Both the position numbers and the translations under genes were made by a program. A stretch of DNA of 64,000 nt, taken from assembly GCF_901709675.1 (NCBI RefSeq), contig NC_051105.1:5323104-5387103 (forward strand). The letters are read 5' to 3'. Source of the stretch: Syngnathus acus (taxonomy: Eukaryota; Chordata; Actinopteri; Syngnathiformes; Syngnathidae). Of this stretch, positions 11,361 to 23,629 are shown one piece after another (position 1 is the first letter of the stretch; every line of letters begins with the position of its first letter). The notes under the pieces are model-generated. The model was not told the origin of the DNA. It was given only the letters and a program-made list of their open reading frames with translations, and did not search any database.

Positions 11361-14229
11361 CAAACAAATCAACCTCGGAGTTGACCCTTCCACTCGCTCG
11401 AGAAAGTCCATCGAACTGTGTGAGTGCAGGGTTTATCCTGGACTAGTCTCCTGCAAATCACAACAGCCTGTCAGCAATAGGATGGCAATAAAAGGTGCAT
11501 TCGACAGAGAAATGTGTTCAACTCACAATTGCATGGTGTAACATATTTCACCGATGATAGTGTTGCTGTTTTAATCCTCAATCCAGGTATTCATGGTTGC
11601 CAGCTGTCTTAATACAGTCACCATCTGCCACATTCAGATATAAATATACACTCAGCACACAAAGTGAATATTCTTTATTCCTACCTTCATCCCAAGTTTA
11701 CCTCGTTTTTTTACTTTTCATTCAGTCTGCTTCCTTCCTTTCTTTCATCCATTTCCTTTTCTGCACATCATCACGTCCAAAAACAAAGTGAACAATAAAT
11801 GCAGACACAATATAACTCATCAGCAGTGCTGATGTCATTATTACTGACAGTACTGTAATAAAAATGTCGCTATCTGATTTTAATCTCGCCTGACGTGAGG
11901 TGTGACATCAAGCTGTGAAGCCACTCTACACTTGGTCACTGAAGAGTCTCTGATGAGGTAACAGTCAAAGATCAGCCTTGTCCATCTGCCACTGATTGAA
12001 TTACTCCTTATAACAACAAGGCAGATGGTCTACTAGTGAAGGAGTGAGGGGCATGGGGGGGCAATGGACCCCTGTGATTGCACCACTTAACTTCAATGAG
12101 CTGCTCTACTACATCACTTAAAATGCTGCTTGATCAGACCCTCACATTCAATGGGTGCAAATGTTCAGTAATTTGATCAATGGACTGTCGACCGCTGATA
12201 GCGGAATGAAATCCTGCATTTAGAGAGGTTTAAAGAGGAAGTCAACCCCAAAGAAATCTTTGTAATATGTTCTGTGCAACCCAACTAGAGGAAACACAGT
12301 GTTCTGATTCATGTTTTGTTTGTGGAATAGGAATTAAACAGGCAAAATGGACCTGTTTTCTGGCCAGAAATATTTTCCCCTTTAAGCGCTTTAATTTAAA
12401 CTGCATTTGTTGTCTACATTGACTAAAATCTGGCTGTTGTACAATACATGCAACAATTCCAGAGAATTTCAATAAAATCATTATTATTTTTAATTGGTTT
12501 GCTGCTCTATATAGTCCTAATTGATTAGTTTGTGTTTTACAAGTCAAGGGTGACTGATTAAATTTCCTCAGTCAGCCAAGGGGAAAATGGTCAATTACTG
12601 GATGATCTGCACTGTTATTTCCAGAAAAATTGTTGCCCAGGGGAGTTTTTCACTTGCATGGATGTAGCTCATCTCCCCATAGCTGATGTAATGTTGTACT
12701 TCTTTACACAGTTTAGTGAGAATTAAATCATCCAAATAGTTCAATAATTTTTTTCCTCGAGAAATGCTTATAGTCAACTCTGCACAATCCACAGAATTCC
12801 TAACAATCTTCCTTCAATAAACATATTTTTGTTATATTTTTGACAAAGCAGGATTAGGAACCCTCATCCTGCATGGACTCAAACAGGAAGTAGATGAATT
12901 GACAAATAATCCGTGAAATATTGTGTTTGTGTGTGGAAAAACAGGATGACCGGTTATAAATAGGCTGATAAACATACAAATATGGTCACGGGGCCTTCAG
13001 TCCAGATGTGTCAAGCAGGGATGGGACCTAAGCCACCGTTACCATGGAGACATGGGAAGAGGATACATGCTTCTTCCCAAAGGAGGATCCGGGATTCAGA
13101 TTTAAAAAGGATAAAAAATGTGGGGATGAGACATGTGCAGAGGAAGAGCAGCTGTTGGTCAAATCCTGGAGAATATTATTCCAGAAATATACATGATTTA
13201 TCCATATATAGTGCTCATCCCCATTTGGGTCGTGGTGGGTCAGCTGGTGACAAAAATAGACAAAAAACGACACTTGCATCCACACCTATGGAGAGTTTAG
13301 TCTTCAGTGTAAAAACACATTGTGTATTTTAGGTGAGCTGAATTAGTACTTTTGGTTGGAACATTTATGGGAACAATTAGTGAGCACAACAAAGCAAAAT
13401 GTTTGCACTGAAAGGTTATTTTTTACTCGAAATGTTAAGTTGGGGCACAAAACAATTGGTTCTGTAAACTATTAATTATTTGTTAAACTTTTACTTAAAG
13501 TTCTAACTTAAGTAACTTAAATTTATGCAATTCAACTTTTATTTTATCTAAGTTTGTTGCTTTGACATTTTGAGTTCACTCAACTTGTTTTCAGTTTAGA
13601 TAATTATAGGTTTTACATTTTTTAAGGCGGAAAAGATGTGATCACAGAGCAGTCTAGTCATCAGGCAAACTTTTCATAAAGTTAATGAATAGAAGATGTT
13701 GCAATTTCCGCCTTGTCCCGTCACTGCTTTCCCACAAATTGTACGCCAGATTTCGATTTCTCGCTCAGTAGTGCCATCAATGGAGTGGCTAAAAAAAAAA
13801 AAAAACCTGTCAAAATTGATTAGGTGATTAAATCAGCCATCGTAAATTCAAAGCAGAACGTCATTCTTATTTTGAAAAGACGAAAAAGAAGTTGAGTCAT
13901 TTACGCTGTCTTGACTGCGTGGGAAAGTTTTTCTCTGTGGAAGAGTCCACTCCGCCTCCCCACGCTTCATAAACGCACTCTGCAACGGGCCGAGGGTTCG
14001 GACTTCTTTTGCTTCTCGATTCTCTTTGTTTCCCTTGGACTGTGACGATTCTGACGGAATTCCTTGCAGAGGACCCTCTCTGTGTACGACTCAGAGGGGT
14101 GACCGCGATCCGTTCGTGTGAGTGAAGCGCCTGCAAAAGAATAAACCAGAGAGAGGCTGTCAGTGGTCGATCAGGCTTCGAGAAGACTTTGAGCGGCTCC
14201 TCCGCCGCTGTCTATCCGCCTCCGAGGTC

Positions 14230-17200
14230 ATGGGCTGCGGATTGAGGAAGCTGGAGGACCCCGAGGACAGCAGTCCCGGAAAGATCTACTCGACGCTGAA
14301 GAGACCTCAAGTGGAGACCAAGACTGAGACCGTCTACGATTATGTCCTCCTGGACTTCAGCTTGGAAGGTAGGCGCTGAACATGTTCTTTGTTTACAAAG
14401 TTAAATTCGCTTTTAGATTTTTTTTTTTTTTTTTAAAACAAGGTTGTTAATGTGGGATTTATAACGGTATCTCCATGGATGTACTTCAGAAGATCCATCC
14501 GCGATCAAGGTCAGATTCATCCTTAAAATTAAGTTTCCGCGACCTGGGGTGTTTATTTACTCATCTGCAGACCGTACGAAGCATAAAGTAAGGTAATTTT
14601 TAAGAGGACTTTTGATTTATGCAAATTCATTTTTAAATTTGTTTTAAATCATAATTAATGTAACAGTTCCTCTTTTACATGTTGCATGCCAGACTGGATC
14701 CCCTTGAATAAGTGATATGAGCTTGTTGAAGTGTGTTCAGATGTCATGTCATCGTTTTCTTCCCAGCAACAGGCTCCTTCTTTCAGTTGATGGAGAAATA
14801 GGTCATGGAAGGTTTTTCCTGCCTAGTCTTGCACTACTATCACGCTCTCACACATGCACACACTTGTATGCAAAAAATGTCACATGCAATGATATTTATC
14901 ATTGTTAACTTAAATAAAAAAACTGTGGATATTATAAGTTATATTTGACTTATTTCAGTGTGGCCATAATAATCCTCTGTGGAGGTATGCACAGTATCAC
15001 CTGGTTATAATTAGTACATTTCATGACCGCATTTAATTTGGGAACATTAATTAATTATAAAAACATTGGACGGATGCTGTGGACCAAATTCTGTTATCCG
15101 GGTGTGTCACAGGGCTGACAATGATATAAAAGCAATAGCATTTAAACCAAACACACCATCTGTGCCTCCAAATGTGCTCGCTAGATTAAAGCCACAGTAT
15201 TTGTAGCAGTCCATTCCAGTTTGGAACCACAATAAAAAGGCGTTTGATGCTATAGAAAGCTTGGTGGAAAAGTAACTTGGCTATTGGCAATGCTTTGTCT
15301 GTTCTGGGGGAATGTTGGTTGCTACAAAACAAAAACTACCCGAGTCGGTCCACTTTGGAACAAATGTGATCACGATTGAGGAGCACGTGGTTGACAGATG
15401 CCTCACTGTGCATTTTCATAGAGTGCTAGGTAGAATTGGTTCAATGTGCCCCTGTTTCTTGGCGTGTGTGTAATGGGGCCAAGCTGACTGGGAGCTGCAG
15501 GAGGATGGGGTGAGCAATGGGGCCGGGCTAATTGCTGCTTTCCCCCATTCAAGTTGAAAGTTAAGGTTTTGACAGTTGTGATCACATGTGTCCTAGAAAG
15601 GCTTGGTGGTAGCGAGGAATGTAGGCGGGAGCCTGATTACATCGGACTCAAAAAACGAGTACCGAGATTTTAAATTGGACGCAAAAGGGAGCCAACAAAT
15701 GGATTTTAACGCAGGTGTGAGGTGGGCTCTCCTGCTGGGACTAACTGCAGACGTCTAGCCACGAGGGCACAAATTCATGAATAATCATTTCGAGCTCTTG
15801 TCTAGACTCCATGGACCGGAGCTTAGCGATTATAACGCAGTTGGGGAAAAAAAGCAACCAACTGCCTTGAGTGATGTTCTAGTGACATGGCCTCATTAAC
15901 CCCAAAAACACCAAGATTCCTTAGCTTGGTTTTAGTGGATAGGCTCAGTTTTCCTCTGTTGGCTAGCATTATCTGGGGTAATAATACGTGTCCTGTTTTT
16001 GTTTTGAGTTGGAAAATTACCGTATTTTCCGGACTATAAGGCGCACCTAAAAACCTAAGATTTTCTCAAAAGCCGACAGTGCGCCTTATAGTCCAGTGCG
16101 CCTTATATATGAACCAAATTCCTAAATTTAAACTGGCCCGAAGCATTGTGTCATGAAATCAATCATAAGTGGCCCGCTGAAGACTATGAATCATGAATCA
16201 AAAAGACTATGGATCATTATTTCGTGATTATAAAGTAATTTGTTGCGTCTGAAGTTGAAATAAAAAAGATAAAATGGAGAATGATTTGATTTGGATTAAA
16301 AATCTGACGTGATGCATTAATGGTGCACCTTATAGTCCAGTGCGCCTTATATAAGGACAAAGTTTTAAAATGAGCCATTCATTGAAGGTGCGTCTTATAG
16401 TCCGGTGCGCCTTATAGTCCGGAAAATATGGTACTTAGAGGGAGTTGTCACTTAACCACTGTTTTGTCAAGCAGTTCAGTAATGGTTTATGAAACTCAAA
16501 CGACCTAAAAGAACAATACAATTGGGGATCATCAGCAAATAGATAGAAAACATGACTAAACTATTGTATTATCTGGACAAGAGGGAGAACAGACAATAAA
16601 AATGGGAGTAGTCCCATAGGTAGCATACCACAAATTGTTCTCTGACCTATTTATGAAAAAGGACATTTATACGTCAGTCATCGTTTCCAGGGATGAGTGC
16701 TGGTTTTCTATAATCTCTGTCTAATCTGCTCATCTAACGGGCCTCGGCGGATTACTTCCGATTAAAGTCGGGATTTTGATTAATAAATCTGAAGGTGATT
16801 CGAAGGCCAGTGTGTAGATCGCTAATCGACGTTCTTGGAGATGCTTTCAATCTTGGTTGAGTGTGTCTGTTTTAAAAATAATGTCATGGACATTAGTGAG
16901 GTTCAATGAGCATTAGCATTTCTGGTTTTTGGTTTTTGAGTTCAACGCGGCTATCTTTGTTCACTGTATAACCATTTTGGTTTTCTGAGCATCTTGTTGC
17001 CAGGCAGATCTCTCCTCTTCACGCATTTGCTAATGGACTCATAAAGTCCATCTTACTGCTGCTCTGCTGCAAAATAAGACCCCTTCTTCCTCAGTCCCTT
17101 CACAAGACACCTCTTGTTCGAGCCCTTTAACAACTCTCCACTTCCCACCTCCTATCTTTTTTAGCTTTTCACCCTCTTTGCCATTCTGCTTAGCCTTTAT

Positions 17201-20200
17201 TTTGTCCTTTCACTTTTTGTTGCTGTGAACAGAGGCCTCAGTGTGTTAGTGACAGGGCAAGTGGTAGCGGGACGGGAGGGGGTGTTACAACTGAAAACAC
17301 TGTTTTTATGTGTGTGTGTGTGTGTCTCGTCCTCTGGGGATGCATCAAATGGGGCCTTGTTGCCTGTTTTTCCAGAGTGACCCTTTAAGACTTCAGTGAT
17401 CCACGTTTTACTTAAATGGAAACCGAGTCGTAAAAGTAGCAGCTAAAGAATGTTGTTGTTTTGTGTCCGTCGTAATAGGCATTGGAATGGGCGTTTGGTC
17501 CCGCAGGAATGCCAGTTAACTGGAGCTGCGTACTTCATCGGGTTCACTGGGGTTCCTTAGTCTCACAGCTGTGCAGTAAGTTCGGCAGTAGCTTAAGGGG
17601 GCCTTTTCACGCTGCCACTGACATCAACTTAGAGGCGGGGTGCTAAAATCAAATATAAGTTTGGACAGGGATGTGGTCATGCATGGGCATTGAAGCAGGG
17701 GCAGCCATAGCAACAGGATGCAAAGCAGAATATATTTCCAGACACTGCTGAAGTCAAACCGTAGCAGGGTTTTTACTTTCCGGATCAGGATTTTCACTAC
17801 CCTCAGTACAGTAAATGTAATCATGAAAGATTCTTAGTCAAATTAACACCATCATGATCTCCTCGGCGCAGGTAGCCGTCCCACAGTGCAGTACGTGTCG
17901 TCACTGGCCGAACTGCCTCAGGCTCTGCAGCCGTACTACACGCAGGGCTACGTCCTGACCGCCCTTCACCCCATCATCCTGTCAGTGGGCCGCGCTCGCT
18001 CGCTACCCTTCAGCTTGCTCTATCGCGCCGTCCTGGCCCGACCCAGACTGAGGTAAGGCGACGCTTTACTCTACTTAAAAAAATGAAAATCACGTGCGCG
18101 ACGCCTCACTCAGCAGGAGACTGTCGAGTAAATCCACGAATAATTGATGGAGCCAGCTGCATATTTCATACTAATCTCTGTCAGAAGGTCACGCCGGCAA
18201 GCCAGAAGAGCCTGACTTGTTTGTCCCAATTCTCAGACTGATGGAGTGATTTCTTTTGGCCTCACTCCACCTCCCTCGCATATTGGAGAATGCTTGAATG
18301 AATGTCCACCAGTTGTCCTGTTTAATGTTCTTTTTTTTTGAAGTCGACAGACGGCATCGATGTGTCACAGTGTGCCCGTGCTGAGGGTGGAGGAGTGGCC
18401 GCTACCCGGTGACTCGCTGACGGGCGACATTGTTCGAGCGCTAATTGACAGGGTGAGGATGACAACTCTGATTGTCGCAGAGTTTCCCATGGGAACTCAT
18501 TTTGAAAGATTGTTGTAAAATGAAATGTAAAGCAGCAAATAAGTGGTCATTACGCCAGGGTCTCTTTCAATCCATTTTTTTTTCCCCTCAACGGTCACGG
18601 ACATGCATTGTATGTTTTTGGCCAGACCCAACTTTTTTGAAATGTAATTTGTAAAATATTTGCCTTGGCTTGGTTATGGCAAGCAAGCAAAGAGAGATAC
18701 GCAATGCAGGTTTTTTTTGTGCGAGTTTAACGGGACTGTCAATGACCAAATAAATTTTTGTCTCCCAAAGGTGAACAGCAGCGCTCGCGGCGGTGTCCGT
18801 TTCGTCGGCTCGGTCCTCCAGCAGGTGAGCGTGCTGAGTAACGGCAATCGGCTCCACAGTCCGAAGAGGAGCTGCCGCTCGCCCACGCACTCTCCTCCTC
18901 GCACCCCCCCAGGAGACCGAGATCTGGAGGAGAACACGTACAGTCCAGGTGAGACCTGGTCAAACTCTCTAGCGACTCAAACGGAGGTCACTGAGCGTAA
19001 TTCTTTCTCCCCAGACATGCGACTTCTGGTCTTCTTCCACGCCTGGACTCCGGGTTGCGCCCCTCTGGATTCCTTAGCGTGCCAGTACCACCAGGGGGCG
19101 TTGTCCATGCGAGTCTCCAGGAAGGGCCAGGTGGTGAGCGCCCTAGAGGCCGACTGGCTGGAGTTGACGGCGGCCTACTATCGCAGAGGCTGGTCGCTGG
19201 TGGACTCCTTCGTCTACTGGGACACCCCAAAAGGTTGAGCCGCCGTCCAATCACCACATGAAGCCATTGTGTTGTCGTCATAAAAGAGGGATTCACCCAT
19301 AAAATTCAGCACTTCCTGTTGTGGCCTCTTGTTGACCACTGTGTCTATTATTAGTAGCATTTCTGTCGCTTTAACAACCTCCCTTCCTGAGAATAATCAG
19401 AGTCATTACTGTGCAATAACATCCTGCTCTCCACACCTTTTTTGAATTTGTCTACACTGTTTGTACTATGTGTCCTCTCTGCATCCATTGCAGCCTGGTC
19501 ATCCTGGATAAGGGACCTTCCCATCTGTGGTCTCTTCTCAAGGTTTCTCATTTCCCCTAGCTGGAGTTGAGTTTTTCCTTGCCCTTTTGGGAGTTTAAGA
19601 TCAGGGGTTGTTTGAGAATATTTGCCATTTTTCACATGTCCTGAGTGTTGTTAGTCACCTAAATGTTGAACAGAGGGTGTGATTTACCGAAGTCAAATTC
19701 CTTGTTTGGCACGCTCAAACATGGCGAATAAAAAACTCTTGAATCTTGAATAACCTCTAAAAAAACTGTGGACTAGATTTCTTGTAGGATCAAAGTGATG
19801 ACAACAAAACAATTGTGTTTTAGGCGAGCCCGTGCCACGGTCTCTTGAGGGCCTTTTTGTGTACGAAGAGAAGAGCACCGCACCCCCAGCCAACGATACC
19901 ATCGTGGTGGAGCAGTGGACTGTCATTGAGGTCGGAAAAATGTAGTTTCTGATTATGAGGCTTTTTTTGCGCATGTTGATGAAAAAACAAACCACTTCTC
20001 TCTTATTAGGAGCAATGTAACACTGATGTTCTGCATGAAAAGCAAAATGACACAGAGGGGGTCATCATTTTGGTGATCGTAGCCGATCATATGCAGTATC
20101 CCACCTCTTTTGAATTCTAGGTAAAAAAATTCCAGATCTTCTTCTACAACTGGTGGAGCTCGGATTTTTTTTCCTTGTTAGGAAAAATCTGAAAATACTC

Positions 20201-21037
20201 AAAAGTATATTTGCACATTATGTGAGGTTGTGATGAAAGAACCAACCTTCTAGTTTGAGTGTAGGTAGTTTCTATATGGTGTTTTAAATAACATCTTGTG
20301 TCTGTGCAGGGCTCCAGTGTGAAAACAGACTACGGGCCGCTACTTCACACACTGGCAGAGTTCGGATGGCTGCTGACGTGCGTTCTGCCTACTCCCATCA
20401 TACGACATGACAGGTGACAGCATCAACAGCATTCTTCCGATGGTGAACCCGTCTTGCATAAATGACCATTTTGTACTTATTAAATACAAAGTGGGTGTTC
20501 TATCAAATGCAATGAACAAAGGTTCTCTGTACCTCAAAATTGAGCATCATTAGTTTTGTAAAGGCTGTCGGGTGAGTATGCAGTATTTCTTTGCTAAATT
20601 GTTTATGTTTGTGTGTGATAGTGATGGGAATCTGGCCACCAAGCAAGTTGTTTTTCTTCAGCGGCCAGTCAGGAGTCAAGCAGCAACACAACACAGGAAC
20701 CAGGTGAGAAATACAGCAACCGGTGGCAACACTGCACCCTGGTGGTCAAATTGGATTTGCAGCACTAACTGTAAAACCACGTCGTTGTTTGCACTCAGTT
20801 TGTTTCTATTTCTATTGAACTCAATACGTGCAGGTTCTGTCGGTGCACAGCGACGTATCCAGCCGCTCCGTGAGTCGCTCCGTCAGTGGCGCCGCGCTTC
20901 GGCAGGAGCTCTCTCCTGTGGCCGGGGGCATCGGCGGCTTCCCGGTGTTCGGACCGGCGTTCCCCAGCTCCCTGTCGCACCTGGAGGAAGGTGGCTTTGA
21001 CCAGGAGGAGGGCAAGGCGGAGGTGACCTGCATGTGA
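14230..21037 (+). CDS. rftn2: Raftlin-2
   Basis: Raftlin-2 is a membrane-raft protein, anchored by N-terminal myristate and palmitate, linked in mammals to TLR4/TLR3 ligand uptake. Nine coding exons were placed: 14230-14368, 17872-18052, 18344-18452, 18771-18948, 19015-19233, 19824-19930, 20310-20413, 20622-20703 and 20834-21037. They sum to 1,323 nt, 440 residues plus stop (human 501). The start MGCGLRKLEDPEDSSPGKIY is nearly identical to mammalian RFTN2 and gives Gly2 for myristoylation and Cys3 for palmitoylation. Later matches include SMRVSRKGQV, EADWLELTAAYYRRG, VVEQWTVIEG, KTDYGPLLHTLAEFGWLLT, NLATKQVVFLQRP and the end VTCM. The serine-rich linkers in exons 4 and 8-9 are shorter and divergent, explaining the shorter protein. 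The Ser-Pro stretch in exon 4 (SPTHSPPRTPP) is probably disordered. The gene converges on mob4. Exon 3's acceptor (AAG at 18341-18343) was chosen because the alternative AG a few bases downstream breaks the frame. Confidence 0.93.
14369..17871 (+). other. rftn2: rftn2 intron 1
   Basis: This 3.5-kb intron starts GTAGGC and ends GGCGCAG. Apart from the 412-bp MITE at 16020-16431 and a short GT run near 17311-17326, I see no coding or structured feature in it. Confidence 0.85.
16020..16431. mobile_element. MITE with TA target duplication
   Basis: The element starts CCGTATTTTCCGGACTATAA and ends with its near-perfect inverse (TTATAGTCCGGAAAATATGG), giving about 27-bp terminal inverted repeats. 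TA dinucleotides flank both ends (16018-16019 and 16432-16433), as for Tc1/mariner insertions. Internal sub-repeats of GTGCGCCTTATAGTCC occur near each end. There is no transposase frame, so it is a non-autonomous miniature element. Related elements are abundant in teleosts. It lies in rftn2 intron 1. Confidence 0.85.
19440..19755 (+). repeat. Teleost retroposon-like repeat in rftn2 intron 5
   Basis: The segment includes TGCATCCATTGCAGCCTGGT, TTCTCAAGGTTTCTCATTTC, GAGTTTTTCCTTGCCCTTTT, then GAACAGAGGGTGTGATTTAC and AACATGGCGAATAAAAAACT, and finishes TTGAATCTTGAATAA. I recognise it as a common interspersed repeat of teleost genomes; the short TTGAATCTTGAA tail resembles a retroposon 3' end. 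The exact family is not assigned. It occupies most of the 590-bp intron. Confidence 0.65.
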
Positions 21038-21162
21038 GCTGACTGACAATATGAGATCCCCAGATGGAGGAAATCATACTGTGGAAGAACTCTGCACTTT
21101 TTTTGTTTTGAACCCAAGCCATAAGGAGAAGAACATATGGGAAACCATTCCAGCATTAACTA

Positions 21163-21279
21163 AATATCCAGTTTAAGGTCCATGAAGTAGTTTATGTTTT
21201 TATCATCGTCCGAGTCGGACAATTAGTGTGTTTTAGGACAACTACATATTACTAGTAAATGGACTTTAAACTGGATATT
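21163..21279 (+). repeat. rftn2: Inverted repeat in the rftn2 3' untranslated region
   Basis: The arm at 21163-21183 (AATATCCAGTTTAAGGTCCA...) is the inverse of 21259-21279 with one difference that would be a G-U pair in RNA. The 75-bp loop contains a second small palindrome, GTCCGAGTCGGAC. It starts 126 bp after the stop codon. It could be a stable 3'-UTR stem or a small palindromic transposon. Confidence 0.75.
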
Positions 21280-21792
21280 GAGTAAAAGCTCAAGCGTCTG
21301 CCCTGCGACTCTCTCACCTAGAGTCTCATTTTATTTGGGTTACTTGTAGGTTTTGGAAACAGGGGGGAAAAAATCTGCCATTATTACCTTTTAAAAGAGA
21401 GAGAGAAGGAAAGCAATACAAATATGTAGTGAACCAATTTTGGCACCAAGTATTTTCTTTAAGTTATATGGCAGGGATGTCAAACAGGTTGCATGATAGT
21501 TTTGGTTTCCTTTGGAGGGCCATTATGACTGTGACCCAAAATTAATGTAGTATGATTGCCTGTTACATATCACAACTAACAGATGATTACGTTTGAAATC
21601 AGAGGCTAGTAAAAAAAAAAAAAAAGAAAGGCAGTCCAAATGTTTTTGTTTTACGAGTGAGTAGCTGCTCCGCGGGTTTTTATTTATTGGTTTGAGACAA
21701 TTTATGCACACGTCAAAGTCATTCTGGTGTATGTTTTTCCTTGTGACTATTAATAGGACACATTCCAATCACTTTGCATTTTATATCCTGGA

Positions 21793-21877
21793 TGGACAAA
21801 AAGTATTGGGACTATTTAGTTTTCTCAGATATTCATTTTGCTCACTTTTGTCTTCCTGTCCCAATACTTACTGTCCA
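21793..21877. repeat. 85-bp inverted-repeat element
   Basis: TGGACAAAAAGTATTGGGAC (21793-21812) is inverted at 21858-21877 as GTCCCAATACTTACTGTCCA, 17 of 20 positions matching. The GGACAAAAGTATTGGGAC type terminus is familiar from small Tc1-like MITEs in fish. There is no coding content. It lies in the rftn2 3' region. Confidence 0.6.
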
Positions 21878-22067
21878 CACAGAGGGGCTATGCTTCTGGA
21901 AGTCTGACAGATGCCATTGCAGACATCTTTAGTTTAGGTATTAAAATCATGAATCCTGGTGTTACAAAGGACTACAACAGTATTATAAGAGGGACTCTAT
22001 TGTGTTTATATTTTTAAATCCACACCGGCCTTCTTCCATTGTGAAATTGTTGCTATTATAATGAAGA

Positions 22068-22073
22068 AATAAA
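22068..22073 (+). terminator. rftn2: Candidate rftn2 polyadenylation signal
   Basis: AATAAA on the plus strand, 1.03 kb after the rftn2 stop codon and before the mob4 3' end. It is the best placed canonical hexamer I noticed for this gene; use is unproven. Confidence 0.4.
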
Positions 22074-22795
22074 AATGTAAAACTGACATATGGATACTAA
22101 ATGACAGCATTAATTCCAATTGTTTTGTTTTTAAGTTGTACATTTGCTTTACTGTATGAAGTTTATTGAAAAAAATAATTTCTCCACCATTTTTCAAAGT
22201 TTGCATTTTTGATTATTTCCACACATTTTCCAGAATAATAAGTCTTTTATTAATAGACATGTAATTGTCACAAACAGTAACAAAGTTTTTTTGTAATTCA
22301 TTTAAAAAACAAACAAAAACTGGATTAGATTCAGCAAAAATAACTAAAGTATTTTTAGTTCACTTAAAAAAAAACAACAACAACAAAAAGGATTAGATTC
22401 AGTAAAATAACTTAATGAGGGTGACGAAAGGGTAGGTGGCGCTTGGCGGGATGTAAACATGGCCGACGTTATGCCTTTTAAACTGACCTCTCAGCCACGT
22501 TATGAACATCAAGAATATCAGGACCAGACTTGCACAGCTAGTTCTTTTTTTTTTCCGCTAACGCACAAGTCACACCTACGCTTAAGGATTTTTTTTGTAG
22601 CCTCTGAAAAGTTGACAAGCTAAATTACTGATTGACCCTCCACCCCCCCTTCCTCTGCACAAAATGGCAGGCGACACAAAGCAAAGAGCAAAATTGAAGC
22701 CGATGTAGATAAAGAACAGTGAAGCACCGTTGAAAAACAAGATCTAAAAGGCTATTTACACGGGGTAGGTCGGGGGGCTGTCAGTGTGTGCTATA

Positions 22796-23423
22796 CTATT
22801 TGGACTATTCATAGTTTGGCTGGTCCTGTGACAGGTATTCAGGTGTGACGTATCTTAAAATGAGACTTTCCGACACCCAAAATTCACTTTCCTTAATAAT
22901 GTTGACTTTCTGTACTTTACCGTCGGCTTCTCTCTACCATTTGCCAACTGCCAAAGACAGTAGAAGAAATGATACGAGTCATGCATTCCCATTGGTGGAA
23001 TCATGCCAAAGAAGTTGCCGGTAATGCATTAAATGTACATGCCAAAGGAAAGAAGAAATTTGATATTTATTTTGATTTTAATGTTCTAAACCATCAGCAA
23101 CGTGTTTCCTGTGCTTGTGCTGCCTGACGCACTGGGCTCTGGCACTCCCTTTTTGAGCAGATTAAATTTGTGAACGGCACGTTACCGAGTTACCAATGCT
23201 CGGAAGTGAAGCAATGCGCGCCCGAAACAAATTTTCCGAACGCACCCATTATTAAGGGAAATTTGGTTACGAGTCTGAGCACTACTGTTCTTGGCTTTTA
23301 TGAAATAAATTTCCCCCCCAAAAAATGCAACTCTAGATCTGGAGAGTCTTATATTTTTCTTCTCCTTCACAGTGCATTTTTTGAGTGGTACACTTATAGC
23401 AATGTATAGTTCCAAAAATACGG
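22796..23423. mobile_element. Diverged TA-flanked MITE
   Basis: This looks like a decayed copy of a long teleost MITE. The left end has TATTTGGACTAT then CATAGTTTGGCTGG and GTATTCAGGTGTGACGTAT; the right part has GAAATAAATTTCCCCCCCAA and ends TATAGTTCCAAAAATACGG followed by TA. These match, in order and orientation, the consensus I recall for the family with CCGTATTTTTCGGACTATAAG-type termini. The ends are approximate. It fills much of the gap between the convergent rftn2 and mob4 genes and may overlap the mob4 3' UTR. Confidence 0.5.
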
Positions 23424-23629
23424 TAGCTCACTGTGATTGAAAGATAAAATATTCCCTAAAGGAGAAGTATGGTGCCTTTTTTGAAAAACAAGGGGAAAAA
23501 ATGTCCCTGCAGGCTTCCATTGCGCTTGACGCATTGAAGATGGAGCAACAAGGTGGCGGGCAGGAGGTCTTAGTACGCTGTACAGTAGTGTGTGGTGGAT
23601 GTGTGCGCGTGCATTCACGTGCGTCTCCC

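Noticed and set aside
12982-13332. 116-codon open frame upstream of rftn2
   Set aside because: Low-complexity, basic, unlike known proteins, and no supporting splice or promoter signals; probably chance.
18344-18351. Alternative rftn2 exon 3 acceptor after GTCGACAG
   Set aside because: Using it shifts the frame and reaches a stop within a few codons; the AAG acceptor at 18341-18343 keeps the family reading.
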